A stretch of 39,121 nucleotides of DNA from Roseisolibacter agri (GCF_030159095.1 NZ_BRXS01000012.1:1-39121), one strand, 5' to 3'. Shown: positions 1-6,763, counted from the first letter of the stretch. Notes: generated from the sequence alone by a model not told the origin. Numbers and translations are program-made.

Positions 1-120
1 GTGGCTCAAGCGCTGGCGGCGCGTGGCGACGCGGGCCGAGAAGCTCGCCGTCACCTACCGCGCCGCCATCTGCCTCGTCCTCGCCGCCCGCTACGCAACG
101 CGGTACTTCTCAGACACTAC
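1..120 (+). mobile_element. IS5-family insertion sequence, right end (partial)
   Basis: The left edge of the window is the terminal 120 bases of an insertion sequence. The element ends in TCAGACACTAC, whose reverse complement GTAGTGTCTGA matches the start GTCGTGTCTGA of the element at 39002 with one mismatch in 11. It is followed by CTAG (121-124), and the element at the right edge is preceded by CTAG (38998-39001), as expected for an IS that duplicates a CTAG target. The remainder of this copy lies outside the window. Confidence 0.75.
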
Positions 121-124
121 CTAG
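2..124 (+). CDS. IS5-family transposase, C-terminal 40 residues (partial)
   Basis: This is the tail of a DDE transposase that catalyses cut-and-paste movement of its IS. The frame from base 2 reads WLKRWRRVATRAEKLAVTY and on to a hydrophobic end and TAG. The RWRRVATRxEKxA stretch is the typical C-terminal end of IS5-type transposases. The last sense codon takes its final base from the CTAG target site, and the stop codon TAG (122-124) lies entirely in that site, so insertion itself supplies the stop. The catalytic residues lie upstream of the window and cannot be checked. Confidence 0.75.
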   Translation, partial: WLKRWRRVATRAEKLAVTYRAAICLVLAARYATRYFSDTT

Positions 125-393
125 CGCAGGAAGCGGCGCGCCAGCTGCTCCAGGCGCTCGTCGCCCGCCGCCTCGGCCTCCGCGCGCAGCGCCTCGACGT
201 ACGGGTGGAGCTTCGGCTCCCCCCAGTAGTACCCCGTCTGCCGCTCGGCCAGCTGCGTCTCGCTCACGCGCGCGGCCTCCAGCAACGCCCGGGCGGCGAT
301 GCGGTCGTAGTCGGGATCGTCCCGGTCGGGGAGCCCGTAGTTGCGGCGGGGCATCTCCCCTTCCGCGTCGTCCCTCAGGAATGCCTGCGACAT
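121..393 (-). CDS. Conserved small protein of unknown function (90 aa)
   Basis: This is a soluble, acidic and arginine-rich protein with no signal peptide or membrane segment. The N-terminal third holds NYGLPDRDDPDYDR and the C-terminal half is predicted to be helical (ALRAEAEAAGDERLEQLARR). I do not recognise a family. The stop codon (121-123) lies inside the CTAG target of the adjoining insertion sequence, so the IS abuts the gene end and may have trimmed a few residues from the original C-terminus. About 420 bases of palindromic repeats separate its start from the next gene, which runs the other way. The codon pattern (GC-rich third positions) supports a real gene. Confidence 0.65.
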   Translation of the reverse strand: MSQAFLRDDAEGEMPRRNYGLPDRDDPDYDRIAARALLEAARVSETQLAERQTGYYWGEPKLHPYVEALRAEAEAAGDERLEQLARRFLR

Positions 394-479
394 GCGTGCG
401 CCTCCGACGGTCCTCGCGCGATCCCGCGCCTGAAGTGCAACATAGCCGTCCGAAGGGCGAACTGCTCTGAGCTGCTTCA

Positions 480-594
480 GACAGGATTATCAGGATTTGC
501 AGGATCAACAGGATTCGCTCCGTGTGGCTCGAGAGGCTGTAGCGCCACACGGACACCACATCCTGTAAATCCTGGCAATCCTGATAATCCTGTC
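480..594. repeat. Nested palindrome R1, class B (CAGGAT type)
   Basis: The left arm starts GACAGGATTATCAGGATTTG and the right arm ends with its near-perfect complement CTGATAATCCTGTC. In the left arm CAGGAT recurs every 9 bases four times. The apex is CGCTCCGTGTGG ... CCACACGGA. The right outer flank (GCCGTTCCGG, from 600) joins directly to the outer flank of R2. The 394-812 gap contains R1, R2 and a promoter-like hexamer; I see no gene in it. Confidence 0.9.
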
Positions 595-640
595 CGATGC
601 CGTTCCGGTTCTCGCGCGCCGGACCCGAACGGCAAGAGCA

Positions 641-758
641 GACAGGATTAGACGGATTGAACGGACAATGGCGGATTACGCTCCGCGTGGTGCACAGGGA
701 CATCGCCGCCACACCGAGTGAAATCCGCTCTTGTCTGTCTAATCCGTCTAATCCTGTC
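641..758. repeat. Nested palindrome R2, class B (ACGGATT variant)
   Basis: The left arm begins GACAGGATTAGACGGATTGA and the right arm ends CTAATCCGTCTAATCCTGTC, its complement. The apex is GCTCCGCGTGG with the loop in the GTGCAC...GCCGCCAC orientation. The outer flanks are GCCGGACCCGAACGGCA (left, from 618) and GCCGTTCGGGCCGG (right, 771-784). R1 and R2 together form a tandem pair ahead of the gene at 813. Confidence 0.9.
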
Positions 759-797
759 CAATGCAGTTCGCCGTTCGGGCCGGGCGCGTCCTGCTGC

Positions 798-803
798 TAG
801 CTT
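798..803 (+). promoter_or_regulatory. TAGCTT, candidate -10 for a near-leaderless gene
   Basis: TAGCTT ends 9 bases before the ATG at 813 and fits the TANNNT form of a housekeeping -10. No Shine-Dalgarno sequence lies between it and the ATG. The same hexamer recurs at similar places in the window. Confidence 0.45.
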
Positions 804-812
804 CCACTCCCC

Positions 813-1283
813 ATGACCGCACCCACCGACACCCACCGACGCGCCGCCCTGCGCGGCCGCGAGTCCGTCGCCCGCTGGCGCCTGCGCGGCGCCGTGTGGG
901 CGGGCGGGCTGTACACCATCACGTTCGCGGTGCTGAGCGTCGTGCCGCTGCTGGAGCCGGGCGGGCCGGAGTGGGGCTCGCTGGTCGTGATGGTGCTCGC
1001 GACCCTCGGCACCGCGTGGGCCACCCTGCGACTGCGGCGCGGGAGCCGCGTCGCCGCCTGTGCGCTGCTCGGCTGGTTCGTCTTCACGAAGCTCGCGAGC
1101 TGGCTGATCACGGGGCAGCCGCTCTGGCACGGCGCGATCTGGACGCTGATCATCGGCGGCGCGCTCGTGAACGGCGTGTGGGGCGCCTTCGAGCTGGCGC
1201 GCGTCGCGCGTGAGTCCGCCGACGTGCCGCCCGCCCCCGCGTATGCGACATCGCGGCGCCTGACCTTCGGCGAGCGCGCGTGA
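813..1283 (+). CDS. Four-helix membrane protein of unknown function (156 aa)
   Basis: This is an integral membrane protein with no recognised family. About 25 charged residues (RRAALRGRESVARWR) precede four hydrophobic stretches at roughly residues 27-47, 55-73, 80-98 and 103-128, and a polar tail rich in Ala, Pro and Arg follows. The ATG at 813 is preceded by TAGCTT and not by a ribosome binding site. It overlaps the next gene by four bases (GTGA at 1280-1283), so the two are very likely translated together. Nothing visible indicates a substrate. Confidence 0.75.
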   Translation: MTAPTDTHRRAALRGRESVARWRLRGAVWAGGLYTITFAVLSVVPLLEPGGPEWGSLVVMVLATLGTAWATLRLRRGSRVAACALLGWFVFTKLASWLITGQPLWHGAIWTLIIGGALVNGVWGAFELARVARESADVPPAPAYATSRRLTFGERA

Positions 1284-1843
1284 CGACGGCGCCCACGCGC
1301 GCGCTCCCGCTCGACGCCATCGCGGGCTGGGAGGCCGCGATCCTCGCCAGCATCGCGGGCGCGTCCGGCTCGCTCGACGAGCGCCACGCGCAGATCGCGC
1401 GCTCGGGGCTCTACGGCGAGTATCCCGCGATCCTCGCCGCGTACCACGCGCTGCTCGCGCACCCCACGAGCGGCGCCGAGGCGCTGAAGCGCGCGACCTT
1501 CCTCGCGTGGTGGAGCGCCGTGGCGCCGCCCGCGCAGTCGGCGATCCTCGAGCTGCCCGAGGCGCTCGTGCGCGACGTCGTGCACGCGCTCGAGCGCCGG
1601 CTGCAGCGCGGCGCCGGCGACGACGAGCTGCGGTGGATGCTCGCGTGGTACCACGGCTGCGCGCCGCTGCCGTTCGACGTCTACGGCAGCGGCGGCGACG
1701 CGATCGCCGGCTTCGTCGCGGGCCACGCGGTGGACGGCTGGCGCACGCGCGCGCTCGCGCCGGCCGCCTTCAGGAACCGCGGCCAGATGGGCCGCTACTG
1801 GCGCGAGCTGCTGGACGGCCGCCGCCTGGGCGCCGCGGGCTGA
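1280..1843 (+). CDS. Conserved protein of unknown function (187 aa)
   Basis: This is a soluble protein of mostly helical composition, translationally coupled to the membrane protein upstream through a GTG start that overlaps the upstream TGA. Notable stretches are the aromatic ARSGLYGEYPAILAAYHALL near residues 40-60, FLAWWSAVAPPAQ near 75-87 and the tail GQMGRYWRELLDGRR. There is no signal peptide, no metal-binding pattern and no P-loop. I do not recognise a family. Overlap with its neighbour suggests a shared, unknown role. Confidence 0.7.
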   Translation: MTTAPTRALPLDAIAGWEAAILASIAGASGSLDERHAQIARSGLYGEYPAILAAYHALLAHPTSGAEALKRATFLAWWSAVAPPAQSAILELPEALVRDVVHALERRLQRGAGDDELRWMLAWYHGCAPLPFDVYGSGGDAIAGFVAGHAVDGWRTRALAPAAFRNRGQMGRYWRELLDGRRLGAAG

Positions 1844-1874
1844 CGGCCACGGTGGCATCGCGCGACACGCGGCG

Positions 1875-1880
1875 CATATT
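1875..1880 (+). promoter_or_regulatory. CATATT, weak candidate -10 at leaderless spacing
   Basis: This AT-rich hexamer lies 6 bases before the ATG at 1887, the same spacing as the TAGCTT/TAGCAT sites at 7227 and 9420. It departs from TANNNT at the first base. Confidence 0.3.
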
Positions 1881-1886
1881 GGGCGC

Positions 1887-2141
1887 ATGTGCCGGAACAT
1901 CAAACGACTCGCCAACTTCGAGCCGCCCGCGACGGACGACGAGATCCGCGCGTCGGCGCTGCAGTTCGTGCGGAAGCTGAGCGGGATGAACGCGCCGTCG
2001 CGCGCCAACGAGGCCGCGTTCACGCGCGCGGTGGACGAGGTGGCCGCCGCCGCGCACCGCCTGCTGGACGGGCTCGTGACGAGCGCGCCGCCGCGCGACC
2101 GCGAGGAGGAGGCGCGGCGCGCGCGGGCGCGCTACGCGTGA
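1887..2141 (+). CDS. DUF2277 family protein (84 aa)
   Basis: This is a short cytoplasmic protein of the DUF2277 family. The family hallmark MCRNIK-LxNFEPPATDDEIR opens the protein, followed by ASALQFVRKLSGMNAPSRAN and the C-terminal LLDGLVTSAPPRDREEEARR. The length matches family members, which are usually 80-95 residues. The early Cys2-Arg-Asn is invariant as far as I know. The function of the family is unknown; the composition suggests a small helical protein. It is transcribed toward the antitoxin-like gene on the opposite strand, and the two stops are about a dozen bases apart. Confidence 0.9.
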   Translation: MCRNIKRLANFEPPATDDEIRASALQFVRKLSGMNAPSRANEAAFTRAVDEVAAAAHRLLDGLVTSAPPRDREEEARRARARYA

Positions 2142-2153
2142 CCTGCGCCGGAC

Positions 2154-2555
2154 TCACGCCTGACGGCGCACGCGCGGCATCTCGCGCGTCTCCAGCGGCG
2201 CGAGCTGCATGACCGGCCAGCTGGCGACCGACGACCCGCTCGGCTGATGCCACTCGCGCATGGCCAGCTCCTCGACCGCGCGCGTCTCGCCCGCCCACAG
2301 CAGGTCGAGCCCGCACCGCCCGCCGAGCTCCGCGCGCGGCGTGCGCAGCCAGCGACGCACGTCGCGGTCGTCGCCGAAGACGTCGCGCAGCACGACGACC
2401 GCGAACCACCCGCGCGCCACGCGGCGGACGACGCTCGCCAGCGGGACGCCGCGCGCGGTGTACGGCGCCAGCCCGAGGAGGGCCGCGATCTCCGCCGCGG
2501 TGGGAAGACGCGTGCGGTCGCCGCACAGCCACTGCTCCAGCTCCAGCCTGGTCAT
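2154..2555 (-). CDS. Orphan MbcA/ParS/Xre-type antitoxin-like protein (133 aa)
   Basis: This resembles the toxin-binding half of MbcA/ParS/Xre antitoxins (DUF2384). The telling stretch is residues 58-95, DVFGDDRDVRRWLRTPRAEL followed by GGRCGLDLLWAGETRAVEEL, which follows the family pattern F..xxxARxWLxtPnxaLGGxxPldLL. In known systems this domain neutralises a RES-domain toxin. No RES gene is adjacent: the downstream neighbour is a convergent DUF2277 gene and the upstream one a divergent P-loop kinase. The last 35 residues (after about 98) are proline- and serine-rich and not part of the family. The ATG at 2555 has GGGAG about 8 bases upstream. A different small helical family remains possible. 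Confidence 0.6.
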   Translation of the reverse strand: MTRLELEQWLCGDRTRLPTAAEIAALLGLAPYTARGVPLASVVRRVARGWFAVVVLRDVFGDDRDVRRWLRTPRAELGGRCGLDLLWAGETRAVEELAMREWHQPSGSSVASWPVMQLAPLETREMPRVRRQA

Positions 2556-2600
2556 CGTCGCACTCCCGGCACGTCGGTTCGGCGCCTCTTCGGGGAGGCC

Positions 2601-2606
2601 AAGCTA
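2601..2606 (-). promoter_or_regulatory. TAGCTT, candidate -10 for the antitoxin-like gene
   Basis: On the minus strand TAGCTT lies 45 bases upstream of the ATG at 2555, leaving room for a leader with the GGGAG ribosome binding site. It matches the hexamer found ahead of several other genes here. Confidence 0.4.
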
Positions 2607-2651
2607 GACGGAACAGATGTCGCCGCAAGGCGCCCCGGCCCGGTCGTCTGC

Positions 2652-3278
2652 GTGGAGGGGCCGAGCGCGGTCGGGAAGACGACGCTGGTCGCGGCACTGG
2701 CGCGGACGGCCGGCGCAGCGGTGCTGCCAGAGCTGGACGCGCGCGGCGCGCCGCCGCCCGCGGAGTCGGCGGCGTGGTTCGTGGACGCGCACGCCGCGCA
2801 GTGGCGCCGCGCCCGCGCGCTGGCGGAGCGGGCGCCGCTCGCCGTGCTCGACGGCGATCCGTTCAAGGGGCTGTGGTACGGGCCGACGTTCGCCGACGCA
2901 GGGTGGCCGGGCCTCGACGTCGTCGTCCCGCTGCACGCGGCGGCCGTCGCGTCCGGCGCGCTGGGCTTCCCCGACCTGTACGTCGCGCTCGACGCGACGG
3001 AGGCGCGGCTGCGCGCGCGGCGCGCCGGCGACGCCACGCGCACGCGCCGCGGCTTCGAGCGGCACCTGCGGCTGGTCGATCCGCTGCGGCGCTGGTTCGC
3101 GGCGCTCGCGGCCGTCGCCCCCGAGCGCGTGCTGCGCGTCGACACCACCGACGCGGATCCCGACGCGCTCGCCGACGCGGTGCTCGCGCGCGTCGCGGAG
3201 CTGCCACCGGAGCCGCCCGACGCGCCGCGGCTGCTCGCGCGGCTGCTCGCGCGGTTGCTCGCGCAGCTGCGGGCCTGA
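2652..3278 (+). CDS. P-loop nucleoside/nucleotide kinase-like protein (208 aa)
   Basis: This is a predicted ATP-dependent kinase of the thymidylate kinase-like P-loop group. From the GTG at 2652 the protein begins MEGPSAVGKTTLVAALART, a Walker A motif (GPSAVGKTT). LAVLDGDPFKGLWYGPTF gives a DxDPF-type strand-2 motif, and FPDLYVALDATEARLRARRA is the strand-4 plus basic LID-like segment. The substrate is not evident. The C-terminus ends in LLARLLARLLAQLRA, encoded by three 12-base repeats (3231-3266). The only ATG nearby (2617) is out of frame, and GTG 2652 leaves just four residues before the P-loop, so the true start may be an unusual codon further upstream. Confidence 0.7.
   Translation: MEGPSAVGKTTLVAALARTAGAAVLPELDARGAPPPAESAAWFVDAHAAQWRRARALAERAPLAVLDGDPFKGLWYGPTFADAGWPGLDVVVPLHAAAVASGALGFPDLYVALDATEARLRARRAGDATRTRRGFERHLRLVDPLRRWFAALAAVAPERVLRVDTTDADPDALADAVLARVAELPPEPPDAPRLLARLLARLLAQLRA
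3231..3266 (+). repeat. Three 12-base repeats inside the kinase gene
   Basis: CTGCTCGCGCGG occurs twice exactly and once as TTGCTCGCGCAG, encoding LLARLLARLLAQ. It is an in-frame expansion that adds a leucine/arginine helix to the C-terminus. Confidence 0.85.
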
Positions 3279-3419
3279 GCGTCGGCGACCCGTTGTCAGG
3301 GCTCCGTGTGCGCCCTGGCGTCGATCGTGGGACGGCGCGAGCTTCGACCGGCGCGTCCCACGCACGTTCCACGCGCACCCGACGCGCCCTCCACGCGCTC
3401 CCGCCTCCCCTTGAGCACC

Positions 3420-4892
3420 GTGTCCCAGCCCGCGCGCCCGATTCCGGCGCCGCTCACCCCACCGGCGGCGCCGGCGGCACCACCGCCCGCGCGTCCGGGG
3501 AAGGGGAGCCGCTACGACCGCTCGATCGTCGAGGGGCCGCTGCAGCAGGCGGTGTGGAAGATCGCGTGGCCGACGATGCTGACGAACATCATCGGCGGGC
3601 TGCAGGGGATCGTCGACCACGTGCTCGTCGGCCACCTCGTCGGCTTCACCGCCAACGCGGCCATCGGCGTGGCGTGGCAGATCTTCCTCGTCGTCATCGC
3701 CTTCATCTCGTCGCTGTTCACCGGGATGAGCGTGCTGGTCGCGCGCTTCGCCGGCGCGGGCGACGAGGAGAGCGTGGACCGCACGGTCTACCAGGGCTTC
3801 CTGACGGCGATCGGCATCTCGCTGTTCGTGATGGCGCCGGTGGGATGGTTCGCGTCGCCGGTGCTGCTCGACTTCGTGAACGCCGCGCCCCGCGTGAAGG
3901 CCGAGGCGCTCCCGTTCCTGCGGATCATGTTCCTCTGCAGCAGCGGGATGCTCGTCTTCTTCATGCTCGGCGGCGCGCTCCGCTCGGCCGGCGACGCGCG
4001 CACGCCGATGGTGATCGGCATCGTGGCGACGGTGCTGAACCTGGTGCTCAACGTCATCCTCATCCGCGGCCTCGGTCCGATCCCCGCGTTCGGCACCGCC
4101 GGCTCGGCGATGGGGACGGTGATCGCGATGGGGCTCGTCGGCATCTACGCGCTGGCGAAGCTGTGGGGCGGCGGGTGGGTGGTGAAGTTCCCGCGACACC
4201 ACGGCTTCGGGCCCGACTGGACGATCATCCGCTCGCTCTTCCGCTTCGGGCTGCCCGCGGGCGTGCAGGGGATCGCGATGAACGTCGGCGGCGTGCTGAT
4301 GCTCTCGTTCATCGGCTCGCTGGCGCAGAGCGCGGCGGCGCAGGCGGCGTTCGCGGTGTCGTACTCGCAGCTCTTCTCGCTCATCACGTGGACGTCAGTG
4401 GGGCTGATGGGCGCCGCCGCCGCGGTCGCGGGGCAGAACCTCGGCGCGCACCAGCCGGAGCGCGCGGAGGCGGCGGTGCACGTCGCGGCGCGCTTCGGCC
4501 TCGCGGGCGCGGCGCTGATCGGGCTCGCGTTCCTGCTGATCCCGCGGCAGCTGCTGGCGGTGTTCGGGATGAACGAGCCCGACGTCGTGGAGATCGGCAC
4601 CCAGCTCCTGCGCGTGCTGAGCCTCTCGGGGCTCTTCATCACGGTCGCGCTGACGTACACGGGCGGGCTGCAGGGCACGGGCGACACCAAGAGCCCGCTC
4701 TACATCTCGATCGTCTCGCAGATCGCGGTGCCGCTGGGGATCTGCTTCGTGGTCCGGGAGACGGGGACGCTGCAGCCGCTGCACGTCTGGGTGGCGATCC
4801 TGGTGGGCCACGCGACGCGGTGCGCGCTGAGCGTGTGGCGGTTCAACCAGGGGAAGTGGCGGGGGATCCAGGTGGGCGTGGCAGGGCAGTGA
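3420..4892 (+). CDS. MATE-family multidrug/Na+ antiporter (490 aa)
   Basis: This is an inner-membrane cation-coupled exporter of the MATE family. After a proline/alanine-rich cytoplasmic tail (residues 1-30) comes the typical opening PLQQAVWKIAWPTMLTNIIG and then 12 hydrophobic segments in two similar halves. Conserved features include DHVLVGHLVGFTANAAIGVA in helix 2, ALRSAGDARTPM after helix 4, GVLMLSFIGSLAQSAAAQAAF opening the second half, VAGQNLGA and GGLQGTGDTKSPLYIS. The length fits the family. The start is GTG 3420 (MSQPARP), with TTG 3411 as an alternative; neither has a clear ribosome binding site. The substrate cannot be told from sequence. Confidence 0.9.
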   Translation: MSQPARPIPAPLTPPAAPAAPPPARPGKGSRYDRSIVEGPLQQAVWKIAWPTMLTNIIGGLQGIVDHVLVGHLVGFTANAAIGVAWQIFLVVIAFISSLFTGMSVLVARFAGAGDEESVDRTVYQGFLTAIGISLFVMAPVGWFASPVLLDFVNAAPRVKAEALPFLRIMFLCSSGMLVFFMLGGALRSAGDARTPMVIGIVATVLNLVLNVILIRGLGPIPAFGTAGSAMGTVIAMGLVGIYALAKLWGGGWVVKFPRHHGFGPDWTIIRSLFRFGLPAGVQGIAMNVGGVLMLSFIGSLAQSAAAQAAFAVSYSQLFSLITWTSVGLMGAAAAVAGQNLGAHQPERAEAAVHVAARFGLAGAALIGLAFLLIPRQLLAVFGMNEPDVVEIGTQLLRVLSLSGLFITVALTYTGGLQGTGDTKSPLYISIVSQIAVPLGICFVVRETGTLQPLHVWVAILVGHATRCALSVWRFNQGKWRGIQVGVAGQ

Positions 4893-4936
4893 GGCTGCGG
4901 GCTGCGGGCTGCGGATCTGAACGACGACTGCAAGAA

Positions 4937-5025
4937 GACAGGATGACAGGATGACGCAGAGGCTCCGCGTGGCGCGCTGCTCCAAGCGCCGGGGCGGAGC
5001 CTCTGCGTCATCCTGTCATCCTGTC
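4937..5025. repeat. Nested palindrome R3, class B (CAGGATGA variant)
   Basis: The arms (GACAGGATGACAGGATGACG ... CATCCTGTCATCCTGTC) are perfectly complementary over 31 bases around a 26-base loop. This is the most perfect stem in the window. A left flank of GCTGCGG repeats begins at the MATE stop codon (4892-4914). It joins R4 through the junction CGTTCCGGGGCTCGCGCGCC (5033-5052). The convergent 4893-5281 gap holds R3, R4 and their flanks and no gene. Confidence 0.92.
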
Positions 5026-5063
5026 CAATGTCGTTCCGGGGCTCGCGCGCCGGACCCCTGCTG

Positions 5064-5199
5064 CCTTTGGGGAGGACGCGGATGCGCCGGATCGGAACGG
5101 ATCATTCGGATCGCTCCGCGTGGCGGCGATGCTCCATGCACCGCGAGGAGCCATCCGCAGCATCCGCTTCATCCGGAGCATCCGCATTCTCTCCAAAGG
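5064..5199. repeat. Nested palindrome R4, class A (GGATGCTCC type)
   Basis: The outermost pair is CCTTTGG ... CCAAAGG. The arms read ACGCGGATGCGCCGGATCGG and, on the right, CATCCGGAGCATCCGC. The apex is GCTCCGCGTGGCGGCGATG, with the loop in the orientation also seen in R5 and R8. The right outer flank (5217-5278) carries AGCGTCCCGAGGCCGT and a series of ACGCAGC words, which mirror the GCTGCGG words at 4892. Confidence 0.92.
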
Positions 5200-5281
5200 C
5201 CAAACGGCCCCAGGGCGCCGAAGCGTCCCGAGGCCGTTCACGCACCACGCAGCACACAGCACGAAGCACGCAGCGCGTCGT

Positions 5282-5791
5282 TCACTCCCGCTCGAAGAAC
5301 GGCGGCGGCGTGATCCCCAGCGCGCGCAGGTACACGTAGCCCTGCCCGCGGTGGTGGATCTCGTTGTCCACGCAGTACAGCAGCAGCTCGTAGAGCGGCG
5401 CCGTGTACTGGCCGAACGCGGTCGTCGTCTCCTGGAAGCGCGCCGGCGGGATCTGCCCCCAGAGCGCGTCGATCTCCGCCGTGCTCTCGTCCCACGCCTT
5501 CAGCAGCTCGGCCTTCGGGCGCGGGGCGCGGTCGAACGTCGTCTCCCACTCGCCCGTCACGCTCCCCCGCACCATCGGCGCGGCCATGCTCAGCATCTCC
5601 AGGGCGAGCACGCCGAACGACCGCATGCCGCCCACCGCGAAGGTGAAGAGCTGGTCCTCGGGGAACGCCTCGATCACCCGGCGCGTCAGCCGGCGGTGGC
5701 CCTGCCAGTGCGCGCGCAGCGCCTCCGGCGTCAGGGCGATGGCGGCGGACCCCGTGTAGGCGGCGGGTGAGGATGCGGCGGCGGTGGACAC
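5282..5791 (-). CDS. DinB-family protein (169 aa)
   Basis: This is a member of the DinB/YfiT-like four-helix-bundle superfamily, which includes metal-dependent thiol transferases and proteins of unknown role. Family features are ALRAHWQGHRRLTRRVIEAF near the start, VGGMRSFGVLALEMLSMAAP in helix 2, and the C-terminal DNEIHHRGQGYVYLRALGI, whose His pair corresponds to the usual metal site. I chose the GTG at 5791 because GGAGGT sits 8 bases upstream; an ATG at 5842 would put that ribosome binding site inside the gene. A -35/-10-like pair lies at 5841-5868. The reaction is not predictable. Confidence 0.85.
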   Translation of the reverse strand: MSTAAASSPAAYTGSAAIALTPEALRAHWQGHRRLTRRVIEAFPEDQLFTFAVGGMRSFGVLALEMLSMAAPMVRGSVTGEWETTFDRAPRPKAELLKAWDESTAEIDALWGQIPPARFQETTTAFGQYTAPLYELLLYCVDNEIHHRGQGYVYLRALGITPPPFFERE

Positions 5792-5840
5792 GGCGGACCT
5801 CCAGCGTTGGGGCGACGATTCGGGGTTCGTTCGGGACACC

Positions 5841-5868
5841 AACCTACCCGAGTCAGATGTTCATTCAA
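5841..5868 (-). promoter_or_regulatory. Candidate housekeeping promoter of the DinB gene
   Basis: On the minus strand TTGAAT (5868-5863) and TAGGTT (5846-5841) are separated by 16 bases. Transcription would start near 5834, leaving a leader of about 42 bases with the GGAGGT site. This is one of the best -35/-10 pairs in the window. Confidence 0.5.
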
Positions 5869-5919
5869 GAGCGCCCTCGCGCCCGCGCCGCGGCACGGAT
5901 GGCGCCTCCCTGCCCGGCC

Positions 5920-6510
5920 ATGCCGCCGTTCACCCCATCCGTCCGGCCCGCCCTGCTCCTCCTGCTCGCGGCGTCCGTGGCCGCCTGCGCCCCCGCTGCC
6001 GGCGGCGGGGTGGACACGCCGGCGTCGCCTGCACCCGGGCCTGCACCCGGGCCTGCACCCGCTCCCACGCTGCCGCCGGCGCCATGGACGGGCGCGCGCC
6101 TGAGCGCCTCCGCGGTGCCGGCCGTCTACCGCGCCCAGTGGACGCGCGCCGCCAACCGCGCGACCTGCGCCCTGGTCGCGCCGCGCGCGCTGGGCGAGGG
6201 CGCCGGCGCGATCCCGCGCGCCGCGACCTACTCGGGCGGCTGGGCGGTCGCCTACGACCGGCCGGGGCAGCGCGGCGCCTTCGGTGTCGCGGGCAGCGGC
6301 ACCACCGCCGACGGCGCGTCCTACGCCTGGCCCGACACGCTCCGCTGGGCCGACGGCAGCTCGGCCGGCTATGGCCTCGAGGGCGGCACCGGCCCGAGCC
6401 ATCTCGCCTACCTGCAGATCGCCGGACAGGGGTGCCTCTACAACGTCTGGTCGCGGCTGGGCCGCGCGCACCTCGTAGCGCTGCTCTCGGAGCTGCGCTT
6501 CGTGGAGTAG
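5920..6510 (+). CDS. Lipoprotein of unknown function (196 aa)
   Basis: This is a predicted lipoprotein. MPPFTPSVRPALLLLLAASV precedes AAC (Cys23), a good signal peptidase II lipobox. After the Cys comes a Pro/Ala/Gly linker (PGPAPGPAPAP) made by three 12-base repeats. The mature domain (about 65-196) contains ATYSGGWAVAYDRPGQRGAF and YLQIAGQGCLYNVWSRLGRA, which suggest a compact beta-rich fold with one Cys near 174. I do not recognise the family. An ATG at 5899 is a possible longer start, but 5920 gives a normal signal peptide. It ends directly against repeat R5. Confidence 0.75.
   Translation: MPPFTPSVRPALLLLLAASVAACAPAAGGGVDTPASPAPGPAPGPAPAPTLPPAPWTGARLSASAVPAVYRAQWTRAANRATCALVAPRALGEGAGAIPRAATYSGGWAVAYDRPGQRGAFGVAGSGTTADGASYAWPDTLRWADGSSAGYGLEGGTGPSHLAYLQIAGQGCLYNVWSRLGRAHLVALLSELRFVE
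6028..6063 (+). repeat. Three 12-base repeats in the lipoprotein linker
   Basis: CCTGCACCCGGG occurs twice exactly and once as CCTGCACCCGCT, encoding PAPG-type linker residues just after the lipobox. Confidence 0.85.
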
Positions 6511-6529
6511 CGCGCCGGACCCCTTCGGA

Positions 6530-6666
6530 CCTTCTGGGGGGATGCGGATGCTGCGGATGAGAACGGATCATTCGGATCGCCCCGCGTGGCGGCGACGTCC
6601 CACGCGCCGAGTGGAACGATCCGTTCGATCCGTTCCGATCCGGAGCATCCGCATCCCGCCAAGAGG
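6530..6666. repeat. Nested palindrome R5, class A
   Basis: The arms GGGGATGCGGATGCTGCGGA and CGGAGCATCCGCATCCC pair, and the outermost CCTTCTGG pairs roughly with CCAAGAGG. The loop GTGGCGGCGACGTCCCACGC has the R4 orientation. The left flank CGCCGGACCCCTTCGG begins at the stop codon of the preceding lipoprotein (6510). In the rest of the 6511-6825 gap I see only TACTCT at 6764. Confidence 0.9.
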
Positions 6667-6763
6667 CCAACGGGTCCGGCGCGACGGGCGGGCTACGCCG
6701 CCGGCGAATCCGCGGCCCGTCGCCCGGCGCGCCCCCGTCTGGCGGGCCGAGGCGGGCGCGTGC

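Noticed and set aside
480-760. CRISPR-like array in the repeat region
   Set aside because: The short CAGGAT words are arms of long palindromes with no unique, equal-length spacers, and no cas gene is present.
2604-4202. Long minus-strand ORF of 532 codons opposite the kinase and MATE genes
   Set aside because: Its protein is Arg/His/Asp/Glu-rich low complexity, typical of antisense frames in GC-rich DNA, and it overlaps two recognisable genes.
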